Source of the DNA: Chloroflexota bacterium
GTDB taxonomy: Bacteria; Chloroflexota; Dehalococcoidia; Lucifugimonadales; Lucifugimonadaceae
Direction: 5' to 3'
Assembly: GCA_022567135.1 (NCBI GenBank)
Contig: JADFHP010000002.1
Location: 1-46,564 of the forward strand
DNA length: 46,564 bases
Position numbers and translations under genes: made by a program. Position 1 is the first letter of the stretch. Each line of letters starts with the position of its first letter. Below the pieces are notes generated by a model. The model saw nothing but the letters and a program-made list of their open reading frames with translations. It searched no databases and had not been told where the DNA came from. Below are positions 24,386 through 32,544 of this stretch, piece by piece.

Positions 24386-25623
24386 TCATACGGCTGTTCG
24401 GGCTCCGCGCTTCTATTGGCGCGACTCTGGCTATCGCCGCTATCGCATGCTCCTCGGCGGCAGATGGGATCATCACATCTACCGCGCCGCCGCCTACAGC
24501 GACGCCGACTGCGGCTCCCGAGCCGGCCGGCACGCCCGTCCCCACCCCGTTTGTCGAGACCACCCCGGCGGACCCGGACGCGCCCGCGCCAACGCCGACA
24601 CCAGAGCGGATATTCGCGGCGCCGACTCCGACGCCGTTCCCGGTGGCCCATTTCGACACCGACTTTACAGACCCGTTCGCAATATTGAATCCACTCAACG
24701 CCGATAAGCCCGTAGACGAGCGCGAGTACCTTCGCAACACTCCGCCGGACGCCGTGGCCCCCGTTTACACGCCCGAGTATGTGACCACCGGAGAAGCCGA
24801 TCTGATCCCGGATGAGCTGGTCATGGGCGTTTCCATCAACGGCGAGTCAAGGGCATTTCCTATCGGGTTGATGCGCAACCGGGAGATGGTCAACGACATC
24901 ATCGGCGGTGTCCCGGTACTGGTTACCTGGTGTCCCATCTGCTTTACCGGCCTGGTCCACGACCGCCGGCTGGACGGCAAAGTGCTTACGTTCGGCAACG
25001 AGGGTGTTCTCTTCATGAACGCCATGACCTGGTGGGACCACAAGACCGCCAGCGTCTGGTCGCAACCCTGGGGTACCGCTATCACAGGGACGCTCAAGGG
25101 CAAGTCACTCACACAGATTCCGTTCGAGTTCACGACGTGGCAGTCGTGGCTCAACATGCACCCGGACACGCTGGTCATTGTCGACGAGCGCGGTTTCGAG
25201 TACGGCCCCCAGATGATCACCGACGCCTTCGTCATCGGCGTGGCGATACAGGACCAGGCCCTTGGCTTCTACTACAAGTCGGTCGAGGAGATCGGCGTCC
25301 GCAACGACACGCTCGGCGACTTCCCGATTGCCGTGGTGGTGAACGCGGAGACCCGCGAGATATCCGTGCTGCTCAGGAACGGCATCGGTACGCCGGCCGA
25401 CGACGACGTCGAGATCCCGGAGCTGCTGACGTTCGAGAAAAACGCGGATGGAACGCTCACTGACATCGAGACAGGCTCCACCTGGGACCCCCATCGCGGC
25501 CTCGCCCTCAGCGGCCCGTTGCGCGGCGCGCCCATCCAGAAGATCCCGTTCCAGTCTTCGTTCGACTGGGCCTGGAACGACTTCTTCCCCGGCGCCGGGT
25601 TGTGGGGGGATAGGAAGCGCTAG
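24382..25623 (+). CDS. DUF3179 lipoprotein, copy 2
   Basis: 413-aa paralogue of the preceding gene, translationally coupled to it by an ATGA overlap. The signal ends in LAIAAIAC (AxAC lipobox). The linker of about 65 residues is rich in Pro, Thr and Ala (PTATPTAAPEPAGTPVPTP), longer than in copy 1. The DUF3179 domain has VTWCPICFTGLVHDRRLDG with Cys184 and Cys187, FMNAMTWWDHKT, WSQPWGTAITGTLKG and SFDWAWNDFFPG. Both CxxC cysteines are coded by ordinary TGT and TGC, which makes it the direct reference for copy 3. Confidence 0.92.
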   Translation: MIIRLFGLRASIGATLAIAAIACSSAADGIITSTAPPPTATPTAAPEPAGTPVPTPFVETTPADPDAPAPTPTPERIFAAPTPTPFPVAHFDTDFTDPFAILNPLNADKPVDEREYLRNTPPDAVAPVYTPEYVTTGEADLIPDELVMGVSINGESRAFPIGLMRNREMVNDIIGGVPVLVTWCPICFTGLVHDRRLDGKVLTFGNEGVLFMNAMTWWDHKTASVWSQPWGTAITGTLKGKSLTQIPFEFTTWQSWLNMHPDTLVIVDERGFEYGPQMITDAFVIGVAIQDQALGFYYKSVEEIGVRNDTLGDFPIAVVVNAETREISVLLRNGIGTPADDDVEIPELLTFEKNADGTLTDIETGSTWDPHRGLALSGPLRGAPIQKIPFQSSFDWAWNDFFPGAGLWGDRKR

Positions 25624-25676
25624 CGGAGCCGGTCCCGGTAATCTACTCGTATCTTCTACTGGGAATCTTTCATATC

Positions 25677-26858
25677 GTGCACAGACTCATTACACGCAAA
25701 TTACTGCTACCTGCAGCGGCGCTGCTCGGTCTTATTGCGGTCGCCTGCGGCGAGAGCGCTCCGGTCGATCTGGCGCCCGGCGCGCTGGTGGACCCGGACG
25801 ATTCGCAGTCTGCCGAGGCCTCGGCAGACGGGTCCGAGCTGGCGGCGATTGATCCCGACCGTGAGGACGACTTCTCCGCTCCCTTCGCTCTGCTCAACCC
25901 GACGGGTCAGAAGACCGTCAACCCGGACGAATACAGGAAGCTGATCGCGCGTGACGTCATAGTGCCCGTATACGAGCCGAGGTACGTCGGTCCGGAAGAG
26001 GCCAACCTCGTCGATCAGGAACTCGTTTTAGCCGTAGAGGTCAACGGCGATGCGAAGGCGTTTCCGATCGGGCTTATCAGGAACCGGGAGATCGTCAACG
26101 ACACGATCGGAGGCGTTCCTCTCCTCATCACCTGGTGACCGATCTGTTTTACCGGTCTCGTGCATGACCGGCGGCTGGACGGGCGGACCCTGACCTTCGG
26201 CAACGAAGGCGCGCTGTTCATGAACGCCATGACGTGGTGGGATCACGAAACGGAGAGTATCTGGTCGCAGCCGTGGGGCACGTCGATTGCGGGAGATTTG
26301 CGGGGCCGGTCCCTGACGCTGATTCCGTCCGAGCTGAGAACCTGGGGTAGCTGGATTGCCGAGCATCCGGACACTCTGGTGCTTGCGGATGAGCGCGAGG
26401 TGGACGGCTTCCTGTTCCCGCAGCGCAGACAGCTCTTCAACGAGCGCTTCGTGATTGGCGTCTCGATTCAGGATGACGCGGCCGCCTACTACTTCCCTTC
26501 AGTAGGAAACGTCGGCGTCAGGAACGATACCCTCGGCGAATTCCCGATTGCCGTCTTCGTTGACGATGAGACGAACGCCATCTCGGTTCTGCTGCGCAAC
26601 GGCGTCGGCAGACCCGCCGACGAGGACGCCGCAGTGCCGGCTGTCCTCACATTCCAGATCGACGCTCAGGGCGTCGCCACGGACGTCGAGACCGGCACGG
26701 TCTGGGACGTGGAGCGCGGTCTCGCAACGGCCGGGCCATTGCGCGGCGCGGCAATCCAGAAGGTGCCCTACACCCCGGCCTTCGACTGGGCATGGGAAGA
26801 CTTCTTCCCGCACTCGACGTTCTGGGGCGACAACAACGGCAAGGTGCCATCGCCATAG
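25677..26858 (+). CDS. DUF3179 lipoprotein, copy 3, with in-frame TGA at the first CxxC cysteine (candidate selenoprotein)
   Basis: The 393-codon frame is colinear with copies 1 and 2 but carries TGA at codon 154 (26136-26138). At that place the paralogues read TGG-TGC/TGT-CCN, giving W-(TGA)-PICFTGLVHDRRLDG. Downstream the frame is intact to the stop at 26858, with every family motif kept: FMNAMTWWDHET, WSQPWGTSIAGDLRG and FDWAWEDFFPH. The signal peptide ends in LIAVAC; the start is GTG with a weak Shine-Dalgarno. If TGA is read as selenocysteine the motif is Sec154-x-x-Cys157, a known redox replacement pattern. If not, the product is a 153-aa fragment and this is a pseudogene. No sel genes are in the window. 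Confidence 0.75.
26152..26171 (+). promoter_or_regulatory. SECIS-like hairpin just after the in-frame TGA
   Basis: CCGGTC (26152-26157) pairs perfectly with GACCGG (26166-26171) around the 8-nt loop TCGTGCAT. The loop starts 20 nt after the TGA, close to its place in E. coli fdhF (19 nt). Copies 1 and 2 cannot form this stem; the differences that create it are mostly synonymous. The loop has a GT pair, but its first G is the third loop base, and bacterial SECIS models usually expect one earlier, so support is partial. Confidence 0.45.
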
Positions 26859-26918
26859 TAAAAATGCCGGGATTTCTTCCCATATCAACGGACCCTGCGC
26901 GCTCTCAGACCGACCGTT

Positions 26919-27971
26919 CTACCCGTTCGCCACGCCCCATGCGAGAACGGTATCCGCCATGAACTCGATGTGATACCTCTGAAGGTCCTGATGCACGGGG
27001 AGGAGCAGGCTCTCTCGGGCCATCCTCACCTCGTTGACGAAGCTTTGCTGTGGCAGGATGTCCGGCAGCACGGGCCACGCCCAGGCGCCGATGCCTTCCG
27101 CCAGGAGCACCTCCAGAAGCTCGTCCCGCTTCTGGACACGAATCGGAAACGCCCAGGGGCAGTCCCCGATTTCCAGCTCAGGCCGCATGAATGAGATTCC
27201 GCGCGCTCCGCGCAACGCGATCAGAAAGCCCTCGTAGTTCTGCCTGCGCCTCTCGCGAATCTGCGTGACCCGTGGCGCAAGCCGGCTCATCAGACGCCTG
27301 GAGAACGGATCGATCGCCGCTGATGTCACCCGTTCCACCCGGCCTTCATCGGACAGCGCTCCTGCAAACTGGCGACGCATGATGGCTGATCCACTCTTGA
27401 ATAGCGCCCACTTCAGAACTTGCCGGAACACGAACGTGTTGCTATTCGAACGGTTTGGTAACGGCTCCGGAACCTCCAGGCCGCCTGCAGAGTAGTATCC
27501 CGCGCCGGTCCTCAGTGGCAAAATCTTGCGGTAGCTGAAAATCCCGAACGCGCCCGTCGATCCGAGAGGCTGGCCCTCGTGCTGCGACAGGAACGAGTGC
27601 GCACAGTCCTCGACTAGTGACATGGAGGCGTACCGGCAGAACTCGATCGCCCGGTTCAGATCGTTCGCAAATCCGAAGTAGTGGACCAGTAGGAGCGCCG
27701 TGTCATCCGGCCTCCGGTTGGCGTCCAGCCAATCCCAGTCCGGCGTCAGGTCATCGTTGACCGGGTAGAAGCGGACAGGGAACCCCAGGGGCGGCAGCAC
27801 ATCCACTGCCGTGTCGCAGATGAACGCCGGCACAAGCAGCGACCCGCCTCGAAGGTTCCGCATGCCTGCTGCGAGCGCCTGCCGGGCATATCCGAAGAGC
27901 TGGACGTCGGACTGATCGCCCGCGCCGTCCTTGCCGCCCTTCAGGGCGCGCAGCCCATCAAGCGGTGGCAT
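26919..27971 (-). CDS. DegT/DnrJ/EryC1/StrS-type PLP aminotransferase-like protein
   Basis: 350-aa fold-type I PLP enzyme. VPAFICDTAVDVLPPLGFPVRFYPV is the N-terminal substrate region, SLVEDCAHSF holds the PLP-contacting Asp122, and FGIFSYRKILPLRTGAG holds the probable Schiff-base Lys149. The family transaminates keto-sugars, but no sugar-nucleotide genes are near. The ATG at 27971 has GGAG 8 nt upstream and is preferred over an upstream GTG at 27995; a -10-like TAAAAT at 28007-28002 would place the transcript start near that GTG. It lies 72 bp after leuB on the same strand and may be read with the leu operon. Confidence 0.82.
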   Translation of the reverse strand: MPPLDGLRALKGGKDGAGDQSDVQLFGYARQALAAGMRNLRGGSLLVPAFICDTAVDVLPPLGFPVRFYPVNDDLTPDWDWLDANRRPDDTALLLVHYFGFANDLNRAIEFCRYASMSLVEDCAHSFLSQHEGQPLGSTGAFGIFSYRKILPLRTGAGYYSAGGLEVPEPLPNRSNSNTFVFRQVLKWALFKSGSAIMRRQFAGALSDEGRVERVTSAAIDPFSRRLMSRLAPRVTQIRERRRQNYEGFLIALRGARGISFMRPELEIGDCPWAFPIRVQKRDELLEVLLAEGIGAWAWPVLPDILPQQSFVNEVRMARESLLLPVHQDLQRYHIEFMADTVLAWGVANG

Positions 27972-28043
27972 AAGCGGTTCTCCGGAGACGTTCACGGCCC
28001 GATTTTACTCGCCGTACCGCCCAACTATGCGCGGGGCCTCGCC

Positions 28044-29150
28044 CTACCCCACGCGGCCGGCGATCAGGTCGCCGAACGCGATGGTGCCGAGCGTCTTTCC
28101 GCCGTCTGTGGCGATCTCGGCGGTTCGGTATCCCTCGGTAAGAACGGCCTCGATCGCAGATTCGATGGCGTCCGCCTCTTCCTGCAGGCCGAATGACCAG
28201 CGCAGCATCATCGCCGCGCTCAGGATTGAAGCGCAGGGGTTGGCGATGCCCTGTCCGGCGATGTCCGGCGCCGACCCGTGAATCGGCTCGTAGAGCGCCG
28301 GCTTGCCGCCGCGGCGGGGCACCCCGTCGGCACGCGGCAGCGACGAAAGGCTGGCGGACGGCAGCATGCCCATCGACCCGGCGAGCACGGACGCCTCGTC
28401 AGACAGGATGTCGCCGAACATGTTTTCGGCGACGATGACGTCGAACTCCGCCGGTCTGACTATCAGTTGCATCGCGGCGTTGTCTGCGAGCATGTGGATC
28501 AGCTCGACGTCTGGATACTCCTCGCCTATCTCGATGGCGACCTCTCGCCAGAGGCGGGACGACTCGAGCACGTTCATCTTGTCCAGGGAGTGCAGCCGTT
28601 TGCGGCGATTGCGAGCAAGCTCGAAGCCGACCCGCAACACGCGGGCGATCTCCTGCTCCGTGTATTTCAGCGTATCTACCGCGCGCCGGCCGCGGGACGT
28701 GTTCCAGCGCTTCTTCGGCTTGCCGAAGTAGAGGCCGCCGGTCAGCTCGCGCACGATGATGAGATCAACGCCCTCCAGCAGCTCGGGCCGCAGCGGGCTG
28801 GCGCTGATCAGCTCCGGATATACCTTCACGGGGCGCAGGTTTGCGAACAGTCCCAGGGATTTTCTCAGCGCCAGAATCCCGTCCTCGGGCCGGGTCTTTG
28901 CCGCCGGGTCGTCCCACTGCGGCCCGCCAACCGCGCCGAACAGGACCGCGTCGCTCGCCAGGACCACGTCTTCCGTGGCCTTCGGCAGCGCCTCACCGAA
29001 GTCGTCGATGGCGTTGCCGCCGACGGGGCCGGTTCCCCACACGAACCTGTGCCCGTAGCGGCCGCCTACGGCCTCCAGCACCTTCATCGCCTCGGCCGTT
29101 ACATCAGGGCCGATGCCGTCTCCCCCCAGAACTGCAATCTTTACTTCCAA
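28044..29150 (-). CDS. leuB: 3-isopropylmalate dehydrogenase
   Basis: 368-aa decarboxylating dehydrogenase that oxidises 3-isopropylmalate in leucine synthesis and probably also 3-methylmalate in the citramalate route. It has [26 protein letters not shown], the [14 protein letters not shown] substrate loop, [38 protein letters not shown] and [18 protein letters not shown]. The best start is TTG at 29150, giving the standard N-terminus; upstream in-frame starts run into a long inverted repeat and lack family similarity. The Shine-Dalgarno is weak (AAGAG). Last classical gene of the leu cluster. Confidence 0.95.
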   Translation of the reverse strand: MEVKIAVLGGDGIGPDVTAEAMKVLEAVGGRYGHRFVWGTGPVGGNAIDDFGEALPKATEDVVLASDAVLFGAVGGPQWDDPAAKTRPEDGILALRKSLGLFANLRPVKVYPELISASPLRPELLEGVDLIIVRELTGGLYFGKPKKRWNTSRGRRAVDTLKYTEQEIARVLRVGFELARNRRKRLHSLDKMNVLESSRLWREVAIEIGEEYPDVELIHMLADNAAMQLIVRPAEFDVIVAENMFGDILSDEASVLAGSMGMLPSASLSSLPRADGVPRRGGKPALYEPIHGSAPDIAGQGIANPCASILSAAMMLRWSFGLQEEADAIESAIEAVLTEGYRTAEIATDGGKTLGTIAFGDLIAGRVG

Positions 29151-29181
29151 TTTGTTCTCTTCTTCCTGTGTGGCGTCTCTA

Positions 29182-29257
29182 ACGGTAGTCGAGGGGTTTG
29201 CCTCTCTCGTCCCCATGGCTGGTGCCAGGCTCTGGAGGGGCACCCCTCGGCTACCGT
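29182..29257. repeat. Inverted repeat between leuD and leuB
   Basis: Arms ACGGTAGTCGAGGGGT (29182-29197) and ACCCCTCGGCTACCGT (29242-29257) pair with one G-T/mismatch position, and the 44-bp interior can extend the fold (CCCC with GGGG). It fills much of the 172-bp leuD-leuB gap, so the polycistronic mRNA would carry a large hairpin here. It could be a MITE-like palindromic element or an mRNA-processing structure. Confidence 0.6.
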
Positions 29258-29322
29258 GTGGGGGCGGGCCGTGCGCATTGGGGCCGCCCAACGTTCAATA
29301 ACCGTCGCCATCAGACCCCCGA

Positions 29323-29919
29323 CTACCACCTCGCCGGGTGCGTTGCCTCGAACGCCGCGATCAGGTCTTCCTTCTTCAGCGTCTGGCCTATCTCGTCGAG
29401 GCCCTTGAGCAGCGACTCTTTCCTGAACGGGTCGATCTCGAAGCTCGCCGACCAGCCGCCGTCATCCGTTACTGTCTGCGCCTCCAGATCTACAGTTGCC
29501 GAGTAGCCGGTGCGCTGGAGCGCCTTGCCCATCATCGTGTCGACTTCGTCTTGCGTGAGGACTATCGGAAGCATGCCGTTCTGGAAGCAGTTGCCCGTAA
29601 AGATGTCGGCAAAGCTCGGTGCTATGAGGGCCTTGAAGCCAAACTCGCCAAGCGCCCAGGGCGCGTGTTCCCGGGACGAGCCTGACCCGAAATTGGGGCC
29701 GGCGACGAGGATGCTTGCGCCCTGGTATCGCTCCTCGTTGAGCACGAACTGGGGATTTGGGGCGCCGTCTTCCAGGTACCGCCAGTCGAAGAACGCGAAC
29801 TCGCCGAATCCGGTCCGCTCAATCCGCTTGAGGAACTGCTTCGGAATGATCTGATCGGTATCAACGTTCGCCCGGTCCATTGGCGCCACCAGGCCTGTCA
29901 TCTTTTCGAATGGCTGCAT
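29323..29919 (-). CDS. leuD: 3-isopropylmalate dehydratase small subunit
   Basis: 198-aa swivel domain of isopropylmalate isomerase, partner of LeuC. It has [23 protein letters not shown], the substrate-recognition loop [20 protein letters not shown] and [20 protein letters not shown]. Length about 200 aa is the bacterial LeuD type. It starts 16 bp after the DUF4328-like gene, which separates it from leuC. Confidence 0.96.
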   Translation of the reverse strand: MQPFEKMTGLVAPMDRANVDTDQIIPKQFLKRIERTGFGEFAFFDWRYLEDGAPNPQFVLNEERYQGASILVAGPNFGSGSSREHAPWALGEFGFKALIAPSFADIFTGNCFQNGMLPIVLTQDEVDTMMGKALQRTGYSATVDLEAQTVTDDGGWSASFEIDPFRKESLLKGLDEIGQTLKKEDLIAAFEATHPARW

Positions 29920-29935
29920 CTGTTCGATTACTCCC

Positions 29936-30958
29936 TCACAGCTTCAGCCCCTTCACAGGCGGTACCGCCAGGTGAGGGCCTACGATCTCATGCCGCTTCT
30001 CTTGCATCTCGTGAATCGCCGTCATCGACTTCAGCGCCAGCACGGCCGGGACGATCATGAATATGTCTGAAACTATGATCAGCCAGGCCAGCGTCAGCCT
30101 GGCATCGATTTCGTTCGATGAGAACTGGGTGCGGAAAAGGATGTTCAGCATTATGACGAGGGCCAGGGTGAACCACCAGACATCGATCCACCATTTCGAA
30201 GAGCGGGATTTCCACTCCTCCCCGCCGGAAGTGTTTCCTTCCGGGTCGCTGCCCCGCCAGATCTCCCCGAATATCTGGGCGCCTTTGAAGAAGTTGAACA
30301 GCGGAACGAAAAGCCACAGCATCGCCCCTGTGGCGGAAAATTTCTGTCCCTCTGTCTTCAAAGTCAGGAGATTCCGATTCGCCTGATAGGCGAACGACGC
30401 GACCATTACCGATATGACCACGAACAGGAACAGAAATCCCGAGAAGAAACCGAACACCAGGTCCTGAGCGCCGGTCAGATCGTGGGCGAAGTCGAACAGT
30501 CGGTCGCACGGCTCCGGCAGCGAACCGTCCTGGGAATCCGGCGTACAAGGAATTCCCTGCTCCGCGGCGTAGTCCAGCAACCCGTTGACGCTCTTGTCCG
30601 CCGGCGCTTCGATGAACCCGCGATCAGCCCAGCGATCGAGCACCCTGCGCTCGTTGAACTCGGCCAGCGCGCTCGCGATGGCCAGGATAATCCAGAGCGC
30701 CAGGACTATCTTAATAATCAGTATCTGCCGGCCGTTGGAGTCGTAGCGATACGGCTGCTCCTCTTGCTCCCTGAGCGAGCGCCCGACACGCTGTCTTCCG
30801 CCAACGTCGAACGGATTCAGGTAGCCGATACCGCGCCCTCGCGTTCGAGGGGTTCTGTCCCGGCCGCCGCCTCTTCCCGCGCCGCGTCGCGGTATCGGAC
30901 GCCGCGGGTCTCTGCCTTGATTCGAGTTGGGATTCGAACTGGGATTACGCCTCGGCAT
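29936..30958 (-). CDS. DUF4328-like membrane protein inserted in the leu operon
   Basis: 340 aa. A disordered, strongly basic Arg/Gly/Pro/Asn-rich N-terminus (1-50) is followed by TM segments at [57 protein letters not shown] and [20 protein letters not shown]. Between TM2 and TM3 is the DUF4328 pattern [37 protein letters not shown] pair of Cys ([14 protein letters not shown]) lies in the loop after TM1. The function is unknown. The ATG at 30958 lies 2 bp past the leuC stop, so it is firmly inside the operon. Confidence 0.8.
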   Translation of the reverse strand: MPRRNPSSNPNSNQGRDPRRPIPRRGAGRGGGRDRTPRTRGRGIGYLNPFDVGGRQRVGRSLREQEEQPYRYDSNGRQILIIKIVLALWIILAIASALAEFNERRVLDRWADRGFIEAPADKSVNGLLDYAAEQGIPCTPDSQDGSLPEPCDRLFDFAHDLTGAQDLVFGFFSGFLFLFVVISVMVASFAYQANRNLLTLKTEGQKFSATGAMLWLFVPLFNFFKGAQIFGEIWRGSDPEGNTSGGEEWKSRSSKWWIDVWWFTLALVIMLNILFRTQFSSNEIDARLTLAWLIIVSDIFMIVPAVLALKSMTAIHEMQEKRHEIVGPHLAVPPVKGLKL

Positions 30959-30960
30959 GG

Positions 30961-32373
30961 CTACTGGTCGCGGTACTCCCAGTCCCGAATATCGACGAAG
31001 TGGCCGGCGACGGCTGCCGCAGTGGCCATCTCGGGGCTCACCAGGTGCGTGCGGCCGCCCTTGCCCTGCCTGCCCTCGAAGTTGCGGTTGGACGTCGACG
31101 CGCAGCGCTCCCCTGGGCTCAGAATGTCTGGATTCATACCCAGGCACATCGAGCAGCCGGCCTCGCGCCACTCAAAATTGGCGTCCTTGAATATCTTGTC
31201 CAGCCCCTCTTTTTCCGCCAGGATCTTCACCGCCGCGGAGCCGGGCACCACCATCGCACGCACGCCATCGGCGACTCGATGGCCCTTCGCCACCGCGGCC
31301 GCGGCGCGCAGGTCCTCCAGTCGGCCATTCGTGCATGAGCCGATGAACACGCGGTCAAGCTTCAGATCCTGTATCGCAGTCCCTGGCCGAAGGTCCATGT
31401 ACTCAAGGGCCCGCGCCGCGTTCTCCGCCTGCGCCGGGTCTTCGTAGTCGCCCGGGTCCGGAACGCTGCCCGTGATCCCAACGCCCTGGCCGGGATTCGT
31501 GCCCCAGGTGACCGTTGGCTCAATCTCCTCTGCGTTTATCACGATTCGCGTATCGAACTCCGCACCATCATCTGATGCAACCAGCTTCCACTCCTCGACG
31601 GCGCGATCGAAATCGGCGCCCTTCGGAACGTGTCTCCTGCCTTCAACGTAGGCAAAGGTCGTATCGTCCGGACGGATCATGCCGGCGCGCCCGCCGCCTT
31701 CGATCGTCATGTTGCAGACCGTCATCCGGCCTTCCATCGACATATTCTCGATTGCCGGCCCCGTGAACTCGACGGCGTGGCCGGTCGCCCCTGCTACCCC
31801 CATCTGGCTGATGATGTGGAGCATCAGGTCTTTTGGCCCCGTTCCCGCGGGCAGGTCTCCATCGACATGGATCTCCATCGTTTTTGGCCGCGCCTGCACC
31901 ACGCACTGAGAGGCCAGGACGTGTTCGACCTCTGACGTGCCTATGCCGAAGGCCAGCGAGCCAAAAGCACCATGCGTTGCGGTATGGCTATCTCCGCATA
32001 CGATCGTCATTCCGGGCTGGGTGTAGCCCTGCTCCGGGCCGATCACATGGACGATGCCCTGGTCCGGGCTGTTCATGTCGTAGAGGCGGATGCCGAAATC
32101 TGCCGTGTTCTTATCGAGTACGTCGAGCTGCTGCTTGGCGATCTTGTCCGCGAACGGAAGGTGCCGGTCGCTTGTCGGCACGTTGTGATCGGCCGTCGCG
32201 ATGGTCAGATCCGGGCGGCGAACTTTGCGGCCCGCGAGTCTTAGTCCCTCGAACGCCTGCGCGGAAGTCACCTCGTGCACGAGATGGAGATCGATGAATA
32301 GCAGCGCGGGCCGGCCTTCTGGCTCTTCGACAACGTGAGAGTCCCAGATCTTCCTGAACATCGTCTTAGGCAA
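30961..32373 (-). CDS. leuC: 3-isopropylmalate dehydratase large subunit
   Basis: 470-aa aconitase-family subunit with a [4Fe-4S] cluster. Cys ligands are in FIGSCTNGR and [39 protein letters not shown] and [13 protein letters not shown] are diagnostic. The start is TTG at 32373, with GGAGG 7 nt upstream, giving [15 protein letters not shown] as in other LeuC; an internal ATG four codons later lacks that spacing. It isomerises 2- to 3-isopropylmalate with LeuD and can also serve citramalate. Confidence 0.97.
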   Translation of the reverse strand: MPKTMFRKIWDSHVVEEPEGRPALLFIDLHLVHEVTSAQAFEGLRLAGRKVRRPDLTIATADHNVPTSDRHLPFADKIAKQQLDVLDKNTADFGIRLYDMNSPDQGIVHVIGPEQGYTQPGMTIVCGDSHTATHGAFGSLAFGIGTSEVEHVLASQCVVQARPKTMEIHVDGDLPAGTGPKDLMLHIISQMGVAGATGHAVEFTGPAIENMSMEGRMTVCNMTIEGGGRAGMIRPDDTTFAYVEGRRHVPKGADFDRAVEEWKLVASDDGAEFDTRIVINAEEIEPTVTWGTNPGQGVGITGSVPDPGDYEDPAQAENAARALEYMDLRPGTAIQDLKLDRVFIGSCTNGRLEDLRAAAAVAKGHRVADGVRAMVVPGSAAVKILAEKEGLDKIFKDANFEWREAGCSMCLGMNPDILSPGERCASTSNRNFEGRQGKGGRTHLVSPEMATAAAVAGHFVDIRDWEYRDQ

Positions 32374-32493
32374 CGGCTTCCCTTCCCTCCGCGCTGCTGC
32401 GTCCCGCGTTTTCGCACGGCGACACCTTGCAGCTATTTAACTGGATTACCGGCTTGAGCGCCTTATCCTCAATCCCGCATCAGGCAATCAATT

Positions 32494-32526
32494 GTGCCAC
32501 GGGCCGCTGATCGCGGCCCGTGGCAC
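32494..32526. terminator. Perfect 14-bp hairpin between leuA and leuC
   Basis: GTGCCACGGGCCGC and GCGGCCCGTGGCAC pair perfectly around a 5-nt loop, 18 nt after the leuA stop. The minus-strand tail is AATTGATTG, with little U-run. It may be a partial terminator, an mRNA 3'-end stabiliser or a cleavage site that lowers leuC expression relative to leuA. The rest of the 170-bp gap has no gene. Confidence 0.55.
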
Positions 32527-32544
32527 TCTAATGCCAACTACGAA

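Noticed and set aside
28278-29408. 376-aa plus-strand ORF
   Set aside because: It is antisense to leuB, whose motifs are all intact. Its composition reflects GC-rich codon shadow and no family is recognisable.
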